Positions 1 through 11,900 of a stretch of 64,000 nt of DNA are shown here, piece by piece. The notes beneath the pieces were generated by a model, which saw only the letters and a list, made by a program, of their open reading frames with translations, was not told where the DNA came from and ran no database searches. This stretch comes from Cristatella mucedo. Taxonomy: Eukaryota > Bryozoa > Phylactolaemata > Cristatellidae. The position numbers and the translations under genes are program-made. Where the stretch lies: positions 1 to 64,000 of the forward strand of contig WPIO01000068.1 in NCBI GenBank assembly GCA_009760855.2, given 5' to 3'. Numbering within the stretch: position 1 is the stretch's first letter; each line of letters opens with the position of its first letter.

Positions 1-545
1 ACAAGCCCGAAATTTAGAAATGCAGTAAAGCTGAAAATTTACAGGCTTGACTGTGGAGCTGATATGGTCGTCTAACGAGAGGTCGCTTCGGAACATGACA
101 CCTAGATTTTGAGGTGATTCAATAGGAGATATGCTACCGGAGCCAATTTTGAACATCAGCCTTTCAAATTTGTAAATCACACTGGGTTCGCCCATAACTA
201 GTAAGATTGTTTTATCGTAATTTGGTTTTAGAAAATTTGCTGCCATCGATGTGGGGATGGCATTAATACATGCAGCAAGAAGTTGAGAGAATTTGAGGTT
301 CTCGAAGGCAGGAGGGATCAAAGCAAAGGTACAGCTGAGTGTCATTCGCATAGATGTGAAAGCCTAGATTGTGCTTGGCAATCACATCGGCAAGAAGGAG
401 AGTATAAATCGTGAAGAGAACCGGACCTAACACGGAGCCCTCAGGTACTCCATTTTTCAGAGGTACTTCAGATGATCTCTGCCTTTTCATGTCAATACTC
501 TGGAGTCCCTCACTGAGATTGGACCTGAACCGATGATGAGCAAAG
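1..545 (-). mobile_element. LINE-A fragment, central RT region (cut by window start)
   Basis: Minus-strand pieces include GVPEGSVLGPVLF and a catalytic box changed from YADD to YAND ([13 protein letters not shown]). This is CR1/L2-type reverse transcriptase; the 3' part lies before the window. Broken by frameshifts. Confidence 0.85.
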
Positions 546-554
546 CATCGACTT

Positions 555-1010
555 CCAGGTTTTCACAATTACTTCCAGGTACTTTCATTACTTGTCTCAA
601 GCCTACCTGTCAGATCTATTGTACTACCAGGCAAAGCATTTTACCACCATCGTTTTGGAATCTAACTTCTTACCCATATCTTGCCTTTAGTTAGTATGAT
701 CCCAAATCAATGAACTCACTTCTGTCGCAACACCCCAAGACTTAACCTAATTTAACGTTAAAATAAAGACTCACCAATTTATGACAACATCTATGGGTCG
801 CTGTGATTCGTCAAATATGTGCTTATGCCTGCAGACACTGAGCATGCTGCTACTAACCACATTTGCATGCTGACCCTGTGGATACCAACCCTAAACATAT
901 TAAACTTGTTATTTGCTGAGCATGTTAATACTAACCTTGAAGTATTCCTTCTTTTGCAGCATTCTCACAGGGCGCTTTATTAAGTGTTGTATTACTATTA
1001 TAATCAAATA
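555..1010 (+). mobile_element. LINE-A 3' end
   Basis: Degenerate end of the coding region (YLSDLLY-like), 3' UTR with the GTGATTCGTC and CTAACCACATTTGCATGCTGA words, and the end of the stem-loop (GGGCGCTTTATTAAGTG) before an ATT-rich tail. It abuts the minus-strand fragment, so the two are back to back. Confidence 0.8.
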
Positions 1011-1467
1011 AGGTATTTCAAAAAAATTTTCAGGATTGAAAGGATATGCATAATGAATGACTATTTTTTCTCGTCAGCGTCGGCTGCAGAACATATTTAT
1101 CTACGTCGCTAATCATAGAAGTTCTTCGGCATACATCTGTTGGCAGCAGCTGCATACGGAACTTAAGTTAGGTTCACATCAATTAAAAACTAGCCAGATG
1201 CCAAAAATGATCTAATGCACTGTGGTTATTTTCCTTAACGTAAAAAGGAATACTTCTGGCCAAAGGGCTAACAAAAAAATTGTTGGTGTGCACTGTCATC
1301 TGCAATTCATTTTGTAATAACACTATGAAGAGGGTTTCTATTGGTCAAATAAGTTTAAATATGATGGTGGGTAAAGGTTGAAAGCCGAATTCGTCTTTAA
1401 TCCTAGCCAAGTATTTACTCATAAGCTCTTATTGTCGTTAAAGTTACCAAATATACAGCCTTTTGTC

Positions 1468-2040
1468 CAATAATAATAGTAATAAGAATGAATTGTATAT
1501 AGTGTCTTCAGAGAACACGATCACTTTATAGGCATTTCAAGTTTGCTGCAAAGTAAGAACATTGAATTGGCAGTGGTAGCCTCCTTAATTAACAACAAAA
1601 TAACATGAGTAGGGACGAAATACACAGAGTCAGCATGCAAGTATCGTTAGTGACAGCACACAGAGTATCAGCACCCATAGGCAATTGTTACATCAAACCA
1701 CAGGTACATAGTAAATGCTGTCATAACTGGATGCCTTTTAAGTTACTTTTTAAATTTTGACAGTTCAAGAGATATCGTGACATAGGTCTGTAAGTTCCAG
1801 CATTTGTGAGTACATAAAATCCAAAGGTATGCTCGCCAAAGAATTTGAGGTTAATCGAGGTATAGGTAAGCAATTAGATTTTGTAAAGCAGGTGGTATGA
1901 CGATTAGCTTGTTCTGAGCAGCTCTGATACCTAGAATTGGGCCAATGAATGAATGGACCTAAAAGTGAGTTCCAAAGCCTTGTAGTCAAAGCATTGCTAG
2001 ACTGGGAGCCAGTGCAGTCGTTTGGACTAAAGCAGCATAG
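1468..2040 (-). mobile_element. LINE-A 3' fragment
   Basis: Starts in an AAT-rich tail and a decayed stem-loop (GTGTCTTCAGAGAACACGATC), then the 3' UTR and the C-terminal coding region on the minus strand, up to the LHWLPV-equivalent. Heavily mutated. Confidence 0.8.
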
Positions 2041-2159
2041 AGCACACTAAGTTAATGCTTATCAGTGAATTTGTATTTGTCTTCTGATCAGACGAGTGTG
2101 TCTCTGATCATTCTTGATTTAAAACTAGCTTGGGAAAAACAAAGTTAGTGACTGTCGAG

Positions 2160-2400
2160 TTATACATGAGATGTTTGAGAGATTTGAGGCTCATTGTGTA
2201 TTCCTGAAACACCTAATAATAGTATTGCATATAAATAAATACAAATACATAATAATGATGATGTTAATAATAACACAATAATAAGTAAAAATAAATAAAT
2301 GATAATAATGATAATAAATAAATGAATAATGTAAAATAATACAATGTGACCACGACGAAGCTCAAGCACAAAATTTCCTGGCCATGAAGGTATCAAAGGT
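2160..2400. repeat. TAA/ATA-rich low-complexity stretch
   Basis: Between about 2218 and 2340 there are many ATAATA and AATAAATAA words. It probably grew from a LINE tail. No gene is seen in 2045-2400. Confidence 0.6.
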
Positions 2401-2597
2401 GTATTTCTAACACACTCTCGTGCTAATGTTTAATTCCCTATCACTTCTGTCAGGGTCTATGTTTACTCTATTCTAACCATGCTGTCCTTGCTGTCCTTCA
2501 GTATGCTACCACTAACCATCTGATCGCTCTGTCTGTGCAGCAAATTTGAAGTCCCTAAAAGGAGAGAACTGAGTTCTCTGGAGGTGCCTCAGCACAG
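2400..2597 (+). mobile_element. Decayed LINE-A 3' end
   Basis: Has the order of 3' UTR words (CTAACCATG, CTACCACTAACCAT) and a stem-loop remnant GAGAGAACTGAGTTCTCTGG, without the ATT tail. Confidence 0.55.
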
Positions 2598-2924
2598 ACA
2601 TCATTTATTACCTTGCTTGATGGGTAGAATACAAATGGAGTAGTATCGTCATCAAACGAGCCAGGCTCGAATTCCACATCAAAGAACTAAGTGTAAAGTG
2701 TTTATCAAGGCCACCGGTTAGAGGATATTTGCTCAAATCAATTAACATAAACCAGCTACTCACCATAGGGTAGATATTGAATGACCATACCGTGGTAATG
2801 GCATGGATATATATCCTAAATTTGAAGGGAGCCGCAGTGTCAGTGATAAGTAAGCCGATACTCAGTCAGCCATAGGAAGATAGTCAGGTTGTCTGTGGAA
2901 TTTGACGGCAAGCTGGATAGTAAC

Positions 2925-3088
2925 GCTTGCTGATTTAACAGCCTCTTTTGTATAGCGACAGAAGAGCCTTTAGGCTATCACCACCACTTGCAGTTGTAGT
3001 AAAGGATGACCCCTGCAGGATACGAACTCATGACTTCGGTACCGATGTCGTGAATACCAACTGCCTTACATAGTGTCCCATCATGGTT
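2925..3088 (-). mobile_element. SINE-A copy (tRNA-derived)
   Basis: On the minus strand it begins CCATGATGGGACACTATG, has a box-B-like GAGTTCGTATCC, and then the SINE-A body ending with AGGCTCTTCTGTCGCTATAC. Same body as the + copies at 5288 and 58512. Confidence 0.75.
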
Positions 3089-3089
3089 A

Positions 3090-3945
3090 CCTAACCTGCT
3101 TGAGCCTATAACGTGCAGCTAATGGGGTAGGGATAAGCACTGCATTCCGGCAAGAGCAGGTGTCCAAAGTTGGCCGTTTGCAGCAAGGCTTGATAAAAGT
3201 CAGTGTAAGCTTAGCTCGTTTTCCAGTATGCAGGCGGAATGAAATTTTTGTGAGAGGTGCCCATACCCAGAATACTGGGAGCTGTACAGCACCGGTCAGC
3301 TGCTGAATGCAAAGCCACTGCTAGAGAAGCAAGATTGGACGTTTCCAGTAAATGAGTGGGCCATCGTAAGAACAGAGTGTGTTGCAAAATAGTTTCTGTG
3401 CAGTCACTGAGAGTCTGACCCAGCACTGTTAAATGTGAACCATATTGAGCACGTGGTAAGAGTACATGTCGCATGGTTTAGATGAGATAAAAATTTGATG
3501 GCAAGTATTGTCTCCTTCATCTTATCGTCGAGGACGATGTTTGTATGTCGACTTGCATAGTACTTTCAGTGAATTATGAGATTGGACTAATAATGCACAA
3601 GGTCATAGTGTCCAAGTTAATTAAAAATCAGTTATTGCATTTTTAAAATCTGTCCAGCTGACGCTATAGAACCTGCGATCGCTAAACATCTGTAATTACG
3701 TTAGCACTGCAGGCACTAAATACGATGCGGCCTTCCTATTTCCTGCCCTGCGGATCTAGTTTGCACTCGGAATAGAGCAGTGCTGTTTGCTAATTTGATA
3801 AAAACGCCTCCTCCGTGATCGGGCTGGTGATCCTCACCAGTCTGAATCTCTTTCTGCAGATAATAAACTAAACGACTAATAATAAGAAGCTATACTACTT
3901 AAGATAATAGAAGCTGGTTGTTTGTACTGTAAGTTAGTTCAAGCT
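3090..3945. other. No gene seen
   Basis: Intergenic or intronic sequence. A minus-strand open frame at 3211-3474 (87 codons) has no recognisable motif and no splice support. Confidence 0.5.
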
Positions 3946-4326
3946 TAGTCAGCACACTAAAAGATCTCATCTCGCCTGAGCATCGCTGGCACTGCTCTGC
4001 AATGGTTTAGGTCCTATCTCAGTGGGATACTCCAGAGCATTGACGTGAATGAACAAAGACCATCCAAGGTAACTCTGAAATAATGAGATACCTCAGGGCT
4101 CCGTCCAAGGTACGATTCTTTTCATGGTTTATACTCACCCTCTTGCCGATGTGATTGCCAAGCTCAATGTAGGCTTTCACTTCTATGCAGATGACACTCA
4201 GTTGTACCTTTGCTTTAATCTCTCCCACCCTTGCAGCAGCTCGAATTCTCTCAACTCCCTTGCTAAAAAAATTGATGACATCCGCACATGAATTGCTGCA
4301 CGTTTTCTTAAATTAAATGATGATAA

Positions 4327-4444
4327 CAATAATAATAATAATATTGCACTTGATAAAGCTCCCTCAGAGAACTCAATCTATCTCTAGGTGCTTTACATTT
4401 GCTGAAAAGGGAATTGCAATTGAATGGTGAGTAATATCATGCTT
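4327..4444 (-). mobile_element. Solo LINE-A 3' tail (118 bp) inserted into LINE-A
   Basis: The minus-strand insert runs (AAT)n, GCACTTGATAAAGCTCCCTC stem-loop, then a little 3' UTR. The host reads GATGATAA before it and GATAAAACTAAC after it, so GATAA is duplicated (4322-4326 and 4445-4449). Confidence 0.85.
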
Positions 4445-5287
4445 GATAAAACTAACTTACCCATTATGGGCAAACGAAGTGTGATTTAGAATTGTAAAGG
4501 CTAACGCTCAAAATTGGCTGTGCAAGTGGATCTCCACACGAACACATCAGCTCCGCAATCGAGTCCGAATATTTTCATCTACATAACGTTGCTAAAAGTC
4601 AGGCTTTTTCAGATAAGGATATCAGATCTCATTTGGTCCATGCATTTGTAGCATATCGTCTTGACCTCTATAACCAGCTGCTTGCTAGCCTACCAGCATG
4701 TGCAATCACGGGCTGACAGACGATACACAACTCTGCAGCTAGGCTTATCTGTCGTTAGCATCACAGTTGCTACTTCACACTACTTCTCACCGACCTTCAC
4801 TGGCTACTAGTCAAGCAACGGATTGACTTCAAGATTTTTTGGCTCACTTTTAGATCGGTTCATTCATTGCCTCCAGTCTATCTCTCAGGTCGACTACCTC
4901 ATCAGGCCAAGCATCGTTACACATGCTTTTCCGAATTTAAGAGTTTAGCTATACAGCACACAAACCTTGAATCCTTTGGAGACCGTGCGTTTAGTTCGTG
5001 GGCTCCCAAAGCCAGGAACTTACTCCTGATTTGCATCAGAACATGCCCTGACTTGACCACATTAAAAAAAATTAAAAATACATCGATTTACGACAGCATT
5101 TAGTGGGCCTCTGTGATTCGTCCCTTATGTACTTACACATGCTGATACTGCATGCTGCCACAAACGCAACTTGCAAGCTGATGCTGTGCATGTCACCCCT
5201 AACCATGTTAATCATGTTGTTCACCAAGCATGATATTACCCACCAATCAATGGTATTTGCCTTTGCAGCACATGTAAAATGGCTAGA

Positions 5288-5458
5288 AAGTGTCGTGATG
5301 GCACACCAGGTAAGGCGGTTGCTTTCACGACCTCGGTCCTGTGGGTTCGATTCCTGCAGTGGGCGATTCTGTATCACCCCTGCAAGTGGTGGTGATTAGC
5401 TGTATAGGCTCTGCTGTGGCTATACAAAAAGAGGCTATTTAATCAGCTAGGATTTATT
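5288..5458 (+). mobile_element. SINE-A copy (tRNA-derived), inserted in a LINE-A tail
   Basis: Box-A-like ATGGCACACCAGGTAAGGCG and box-B GGGTTCGATTCC lie about 60 bp apart, followed by the family body (CAAGTGGTGGTGATTAGCTG, CTATACAAAAAGAGGCT). It splits the LINE-A stem-loop: the 5' half is before it, and AGAGTACTCTGCGAATGCTT follows. Confidence 0.85.
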
Positions 5459-5622
5459 TACTTTAAGAGAGTACTCTGCGAATGCTTTATCATGTGTGCT
5501 ATTATAATTATTATCATTAGATCGTTTCACTGATATGTCATTTACTGAACTCTGCTTGCTCTTAGGTTTAGTTATTTTTAAGACATCAAAAGCTCAAAAA
5601 ATCTTTAATCAAATTTTTTCAG

Positions 5623-5937
5623 TTGTATGTGGAAGCAAACTTCACTATCTGTCTCCTAAAGCTGCAACATTTCCACAACCTTCTGTGGCTGACTTTAGTG
5701 AGAAACTGCCATGTCTTCTTTCACTGGATATGTGGACAACTTTTGTGTCAGCTTGCATTTCATCACACTCAATGTTTTTAATGGTGTCCAAGAAGAATGG
5801 CTATCAGGAAGAAGCACACCCAAGGATTTCTGTGAGTGGACAACATGATCAGTACCTGATGCAAATCTTCTTGATGGCACATTGCATTCAGGTGCTCCTT
5901 TCAAGCAACACACTCACAAAGTATTCTGGAAGAGGAG
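5623..5937 (+). CDS. UBR-like gene, exon 1 of those in the window
   Basis: The exon follows a strong acceptor (AAATTTTTTCAG) and ends at GAG|GTAATT, leaving one base of a codon. It encodes a helical segment with [16 protein letters not shown] and [13 protein letters not shown], resembling the helical stretch before the conserved C-terminal domain of UBR1/UBR2. The reading frame is open further upstream to 5535, so an earlier acceptor is possible. The match to the family is weaker than for later exons, but the phase of its end is what the next exon requires. Confidence 0.55.
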
Positions 5938-8900
5938 GTAATTTCTTATTTTAATATCAGGTCACTTTGCAGAAAATTGGTCAAATAGGAGCCTGCATGG
6001 AGCTATAATTTGAGAATGATTTCGACTAATCACCTAATTTTGCTTGCTTGCACAATATAGCATTATATCAATAAATTGTTATTATTATTGTTATTACTTA
6101 GGCCAATTTGAAAAGTCTACTCCTGTGCTTCCTAACTGTGCAGCTTTCTTTCCGGGTTTTTAAAATAAGATTAGAAAAAATATAAATATATTTCATTTAT
6201 ATAGTGCCCCAAGATACCTTGATCTCTATTCAGGTGCTTCACATATGCTTCGGGGGCTTGAGCCCACAACCTCGGTCAGACCTTGGTCGGAGCGAGCCCC
6301 TTAACCACTAGACCAAACCGGCTCGAGTTATTTACTTGGCACTGAATGTGCAGCTTCTATTGGAGAAGTAAACTTGACATCGTGCAGATTAAACTGCATT
6401 TCCTTTGCACAAAGGTACTCACAATTAACTATTTTTTCTAATTTATTTAATTAAGTGTAACTGCTGCCTCTCAACTAAATAACAACTAGTCTAAAAATAT
6501 CTAAAAGATCTGATGGTTTTATATATTTTGTCATTTCATTGTGAATCTTACTTGTTGAAATATTTGTGGGTGCATTCTATTTTTTCACAGGGCGATCCAA
6601 AAATGTATTCATTGTTTCCTCGACTGTGAAGGTTTTGACTCTTCTACTAATACTAGTAATGATAATAGCGCACTTTAGAGAGCCCCATCAGAGAATTCAA
6701 TCTCTTCCTAGGTGCTTAACATATGCCGCAAAGGGAAACACGAATGAATCGTGAGTATTACCATTCATGATAACAACATGAACAACATGGTTCGGGTTAC
6801 CTGCACAGGGTCAGCATGGAAACGTGGTTAGTGGCAGCATGCACAGTGTCAGCACTCATAAGCACACGAAGAAAGAATCACAGGGACCTGCTAAATGCTG
6901 TCTTAATAGGTGTTTTTGTAAGTTCTTTATAAGTGTGGTCGAGTCAGGGGATGTTCCTACGCAAGTCTGAAGGGAGTTCCAGACTTTGGGAGCATAAGAA
7001 CTAAATGCACTGTCTCCAAAGGATGTGAAGTTTGTGCGAGATAGTGGTAAGCTGTTGGATTCAAGAAAGCAGGTGGAACTAGGCTTGGCCTGGTGAGAAA
7101 CATATCTGAGAGATAGGCTGGAGCCAATGAATGAAGTAACCTAAAAGTGAGTTACGAAACCTCGAAGTCGATCCGTTGTTTGACTGGTAGCCAGTGCAGG
7201 TCGGCGAGAAGTGGGGTCATGTGGCTACTGCAACGTTCACGACAGACAAGCCTAGCTGCCGAGTTTTGCACAAGTTCACTTCGCCTGATTGCACATGCTG
7301 GTAGACCAGTAAGCAGCAAAATACAGAAATCAAGTAATTTAATGTAATGTATCTCCGTCAGCAACTCCACAAAGTCATAAAGACCATGTGGGCGTTACGC
7401 AGGAGAGTTTGGTATAGCTCACTCACAGCCTAAGCGGCTTTCGGTCCGCATTCGGTAGCCCACAGACTTCGTCTCACGCAACAAAGAGAAAGTGGGAAGC
7501 ATAGCAGAGTTAGGAGAGCAGTTGAGGTAGTGAGTAGCATAGAAGTAGCAGTTCAGGACCTCTGAAAAAGATATGCCATAGTCGGCAGTTGGACGGATGT
7601 CACAAATGCATGGACCAATTAGGACGTGGTATGCTTATCTAAACATGCCCGAATTTTGCTAGGGTTACGTAACTGAAAGTAGGCAGATTTGACTGTGGGG
7701 CTGATGTGGTCGTTTAACGAGAGATCACTTTGGAACATGACGCCTAAATTTCGAGCTGATTCAACAGGAGATATGCTGGCATGGCCAATTTTGAGAGTTA
7801 GCCTTTACAATTTCTGAATCACACCGAGTTTGCCTATAAACTAGTAAGTTAGTTTTATCATTTTTTAGTTCGAACGAATTTACAGCTATCCATGTGCGGA
7901 CGTCATCAATACAAGGCAGCTGGTGAGTTGAGAGAATTCAAGATGCTCGAAGGCTGTGAGCGATCAAAGCAGAGGTACAAGTGAGTGTCATCCACATAGA
8001 AGTGAAAGCATAGATTGTGCTTGGCAATCACATCAGCAAGAGTTAGAGCATAAACCATGAAAAGAACCGGACGTAGCACGGACCCTTGAGGTATCCCATA
8101 TTTCAAAGGTACGAGGGATGATCTTTGTCCAATTACGTCAATGCTCTGGAGTCTCCCACTGAGATATTATCTGCATTGTAGAGCAATACCCTTGATGCCC
8201 AGGTGAGATGAGAGTCGTTCTAGAATAAATTTGTGATCGATAGTATCAAAAGCTGCCGAAAGATTGAGCAAAACCACTAGAGACTCTACCTACGTCAGCA
8301 TTCCTAATTAGGTCGTTGTACACCCTATGCAATGCTGACTCTGTGGAGTGATTAGCTAAAAAGCCAGAATGGAGCTTACTAGAAAGGTTTGAGGTTTCAA
8401 TATGCTTTCTGCTGGTTCAGCTGGTCGGCAACGACCCGTTCCAGTGTCTTTGATAGGAATGGTAGAAAGGAGAATGGGCTGGAGTTGCTCAGGTTCTCTT
8501 AGTCCAGTGTTGCTTTCTTGAGAGGTCTTCTGATTACTCTATCTGCTGACTACCACTTTTTTTAAAGGTGCTGGGACATGACATGAGGCTAATTACATAG
8601 TAATGATGTTAGTTATGCATGGCAGCCGCAGATCAATGCAGTGTAGGAGCAGGACAGTGGGAATAGGGTCCAGATAACTTGTCTTCTTTGATTGGGATAT
8701 GAACTTTAGGACGACATCACTAGTAACCTGCTTAAATGTGAACATTGAGGAGCAGCCAGGGATAGGGGAACAGTATTCTAGGGGGGCTGGTGTCATCGCA
8801 GGGAGGGACTCCCTGATCTTGTCTATCTTGTGCATAAAGAATCGAGAGAAGTAATCGACTAGATCATCTCAAGGATCATCAGGTAAGGAGCTAATCTGGG

Positions 8901-11900
8901 AGCGGTTTTGGAGATGGTTGATCGTAGACATCAGCATGTTTGGATTGTGCATCTGTGATTCAATTCTAACTGAGAACGAGATTAGCTGCATGTTGTATTT
9001 CAGTCATTTCCTGCAGGAATTAGTTTTTTAATAATAATAAGTATGCAAAAAAAATTTGGGCGGTAGTAAGCTATACATATTTAAAAATCTGCTTTATAAC
9101 TTAAGAACAAAATAGACTTGGAAACAAGATTAAGTCCAATTTTACTTAGTCGAGAAATTGCATGACAACTTCTACTACGATACGTAATTTCTTAACAAGA
9201 TATAGAGAAGCAATTGAAGTAGATGTATTTACACACTCAAGAAAAATAAATATTAAATAAGATCAATAAAACGGGATTTTTTTTACATTCAATGAAGTGA
9301 AGTATTGCTGGAAATTTCTTATCTCAAGCAGGTCACGAGAGCAATAGCAAGTCCTAAGTAGCCACAATACATAGCAGTCACATATCTTAAGTTTAAAATT
9401 AAAGTTTTCAGTCACATCATTATGTAAATGCCACACAGGAGGAGAGTAAAAAACATGAAGTAACAGTACCAAATAACGCTAACGTGGAGAAAAAACTTGT
9501 ATTTCATGTTCAAATCTAGTATAGCCCTCAACGTTAAAGATCGTATCTTTAATATAACCCATGCTCTAATTAAATCAACCTGTAATTTCAGACGGCACTT
9601 GCAAAAGAAATCCTTCAATTTCTGAGCACATTCCCTCGAATCTCTATTCTGACTGATTGTAGATCATACACACTTAGCACATCGAGAGCTTTGGGAATGA
9701 CAACTTAGCAGCTAGTCAAGGAATTGTATAAGTTTGGCTAAAATATCTGCAGTTTCCTTTTTGCTTATTCATGGCAAGTGAAATAGGCAGATGAAAAAAT
9801 CTACATTGTCTGTTTCTGGTGCGATCGACTTAAAAGGACAATAGCTTCACATCACACAGCCTTAACTTGCAGCTGAAGTTTCTTCGTAATAGTCATTGCT
9901 TAGAAATTAAAATCAAATATTTTGATAAGGAGTCATTATACTTCCACATATTTTAATCGTTGTGGTTATAATGTAGAAATAAAAACTGATAGCATTTTAG
10001 ATAGCCTTTGATAGCCTCAATTATATAGTGTCACAGCAGCCCTCATGGTTATAACAACTGCTTGCACTTGTTAATAAAGAACCGACAACTGGAGAACTAG
10101 AAACCATTACCCAGGTCGCGAAGACAAGGCACATTATCTCTGGCTTTAGAACTAGTTGTTACTCATGTAAATTCTTCTCCGAATAGCTACCCATTTTTCT
10201 ATTCTTTCACTATTAAGTTCCGTTGCTCGACTAGTCTTTTCATTTGTGACATCCGGGATTGTACAGCATTTCATTATTTCCAGTGCACTTATTTCTGGGA
10301 TCATTTTATGTAAATCTCAATTCAGATTGGATTAACCACAATCTTTTGGAAAATCAACAGCGAAATCTCATAACATCGTATAAAACATAACGTCAGGGAA
10401 ATGCATAGCCATAGTGCAAGCACGTCAACAAACATGTAAATCCATAACATCACACCCATAAAAAATGCACGTATTTCAAATAGTCATGAATAAACAGGGC
10501 AAACTGCTCTCCTAATTCTGCTATGCTTCCCACTTTCTCTTTGTTGCCTGGGACGAAGTCCGTTTTCTACCGAAAGCCATGTGTAGTGGGCCGCTACGAT
10601 CGTAACACCCACATGGCCTTTTTTATAGATACATTACATTACATTACATTACACCTTCAAATCTGAAGTAAAGAAGCCAGGGCCTGTACTTTTCCCATTT
10701 GTTGAGTACTGCATCCATGAAATAAGTAGCACATTGTCATGTCAGTAGATAAGTTATTCGGAAACTTGCTTCTGCTCAAATTCCTTTCTGTACTTATATT
10801 CATCCATCCAAAAATGCAACTCCAATAATTTCCACTTAGTTCTTGCTCAATACTTTACGTTGTACCTGGTATCCACATCCTCATATGCTAACCACACAAA
10901 GTCACCTTGTATGTATTCATTTATATGCTAAATGATAAAAAGCCACCTAGTAGATCGTAATATATAGAGGTTATGAGAAGATTAATTATAATAACTATCG
11001 GTCAAATTCAACTTGGAAACTCTTTTAAATTCAGACTAAAAAATCTATCTAATTAATTTGTATAGCACCTCAAGAGAACTTATTTTCTATTCAGGCGCTT
11101 CACATGCACCTCAGCAATCGAGCCTTTGACCTCAGACAGGCCTTGGTCGGGATGAGCAACATAACCACTTGGCCAACAATTAAAATTAGGAAGTCTTAGT
11201 GTTCTAGTTTTTGTATAAGCACCTCTCATCTCACCTGGGCATCACTAACACGGCTCTGCAATGGTTCAGGTCCTACCTCAGTGGGAGACTCCAGAGTATT
11301 GACATGAATGGACAAAGATCATCCATCAAGATCATTGCCGCTCACTTTTAGGTCTCTTCATTCTATGGCTCCAGCCTATCTTTCAGATATACTACCCCAT
11401 CAGGCAAAGCATCGTACCACTAGCTTTTCGGAATCCAACAGTCTAGAAATACCTCGTACAAACCTTAAATCCTTTGGAGACCGTGCATTTAGCTCGTATG
11501 CTGCCACAGCCTGGAACTCCCTCCCGACCTGCATCAGAACATCCCCTGACCTGACCACATTCAAAAGAAACTTAAAAACATACCTATTTAGGACAGCATT
11601 TAGTAGGTCCTTGTGATTCGTCCTCGATGTGCTTATGCGTGCTGACACTGTTCATGCTGCCACTAACCACATTTGCATTATCCAAGGTACCCCTGAAATA
11701 TGGGGTACCACAGGGCTACGTCCAAGGTCCGGTTTTTTCACGGTTTAAACTCCCCCTCTTGCCGATGTGATTGCCAAGTACAATCAAGGCTTTCACTTCG
11801 ATGCGGATAATGCTCATTTGTACATTTGCTTTGATCCCTCCGAGCCTTCGAGCACCTCGAATTCTCTCAACTCCGTTGCAGCATGTATTGTTGACATCTA

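Larger units (their letters stand above)
3950..5519 (+). mobile_element. LINE-A copy, RT to 3' end, twice interrupted
   Basis: Begins in the RT region (SGDTPEHR-like, LSLDD equivalent) and runs through the YADD region (TTCTATGCAGATGACACTCA), the C-terminal domain, the 3' UTR and a broken stem-loop ending at ATTATTATC. It carries a nested LINE-A tail (4327-4444) and a SINE-A (5288-5458). Many stops and frameshifts. Confidence 0.9.

Noticed and set aside
5288-5400. Functional tRNA gene
   Set aside because: Box A and box B are present, but there is no cloverleaf and the same body follows in other copies, so it is a SINE.
6566-6754. 62-codon frame with a hydrophobic stretch
   Set aside because: Its second half is LINE-A tail sequence; no splice or family support.
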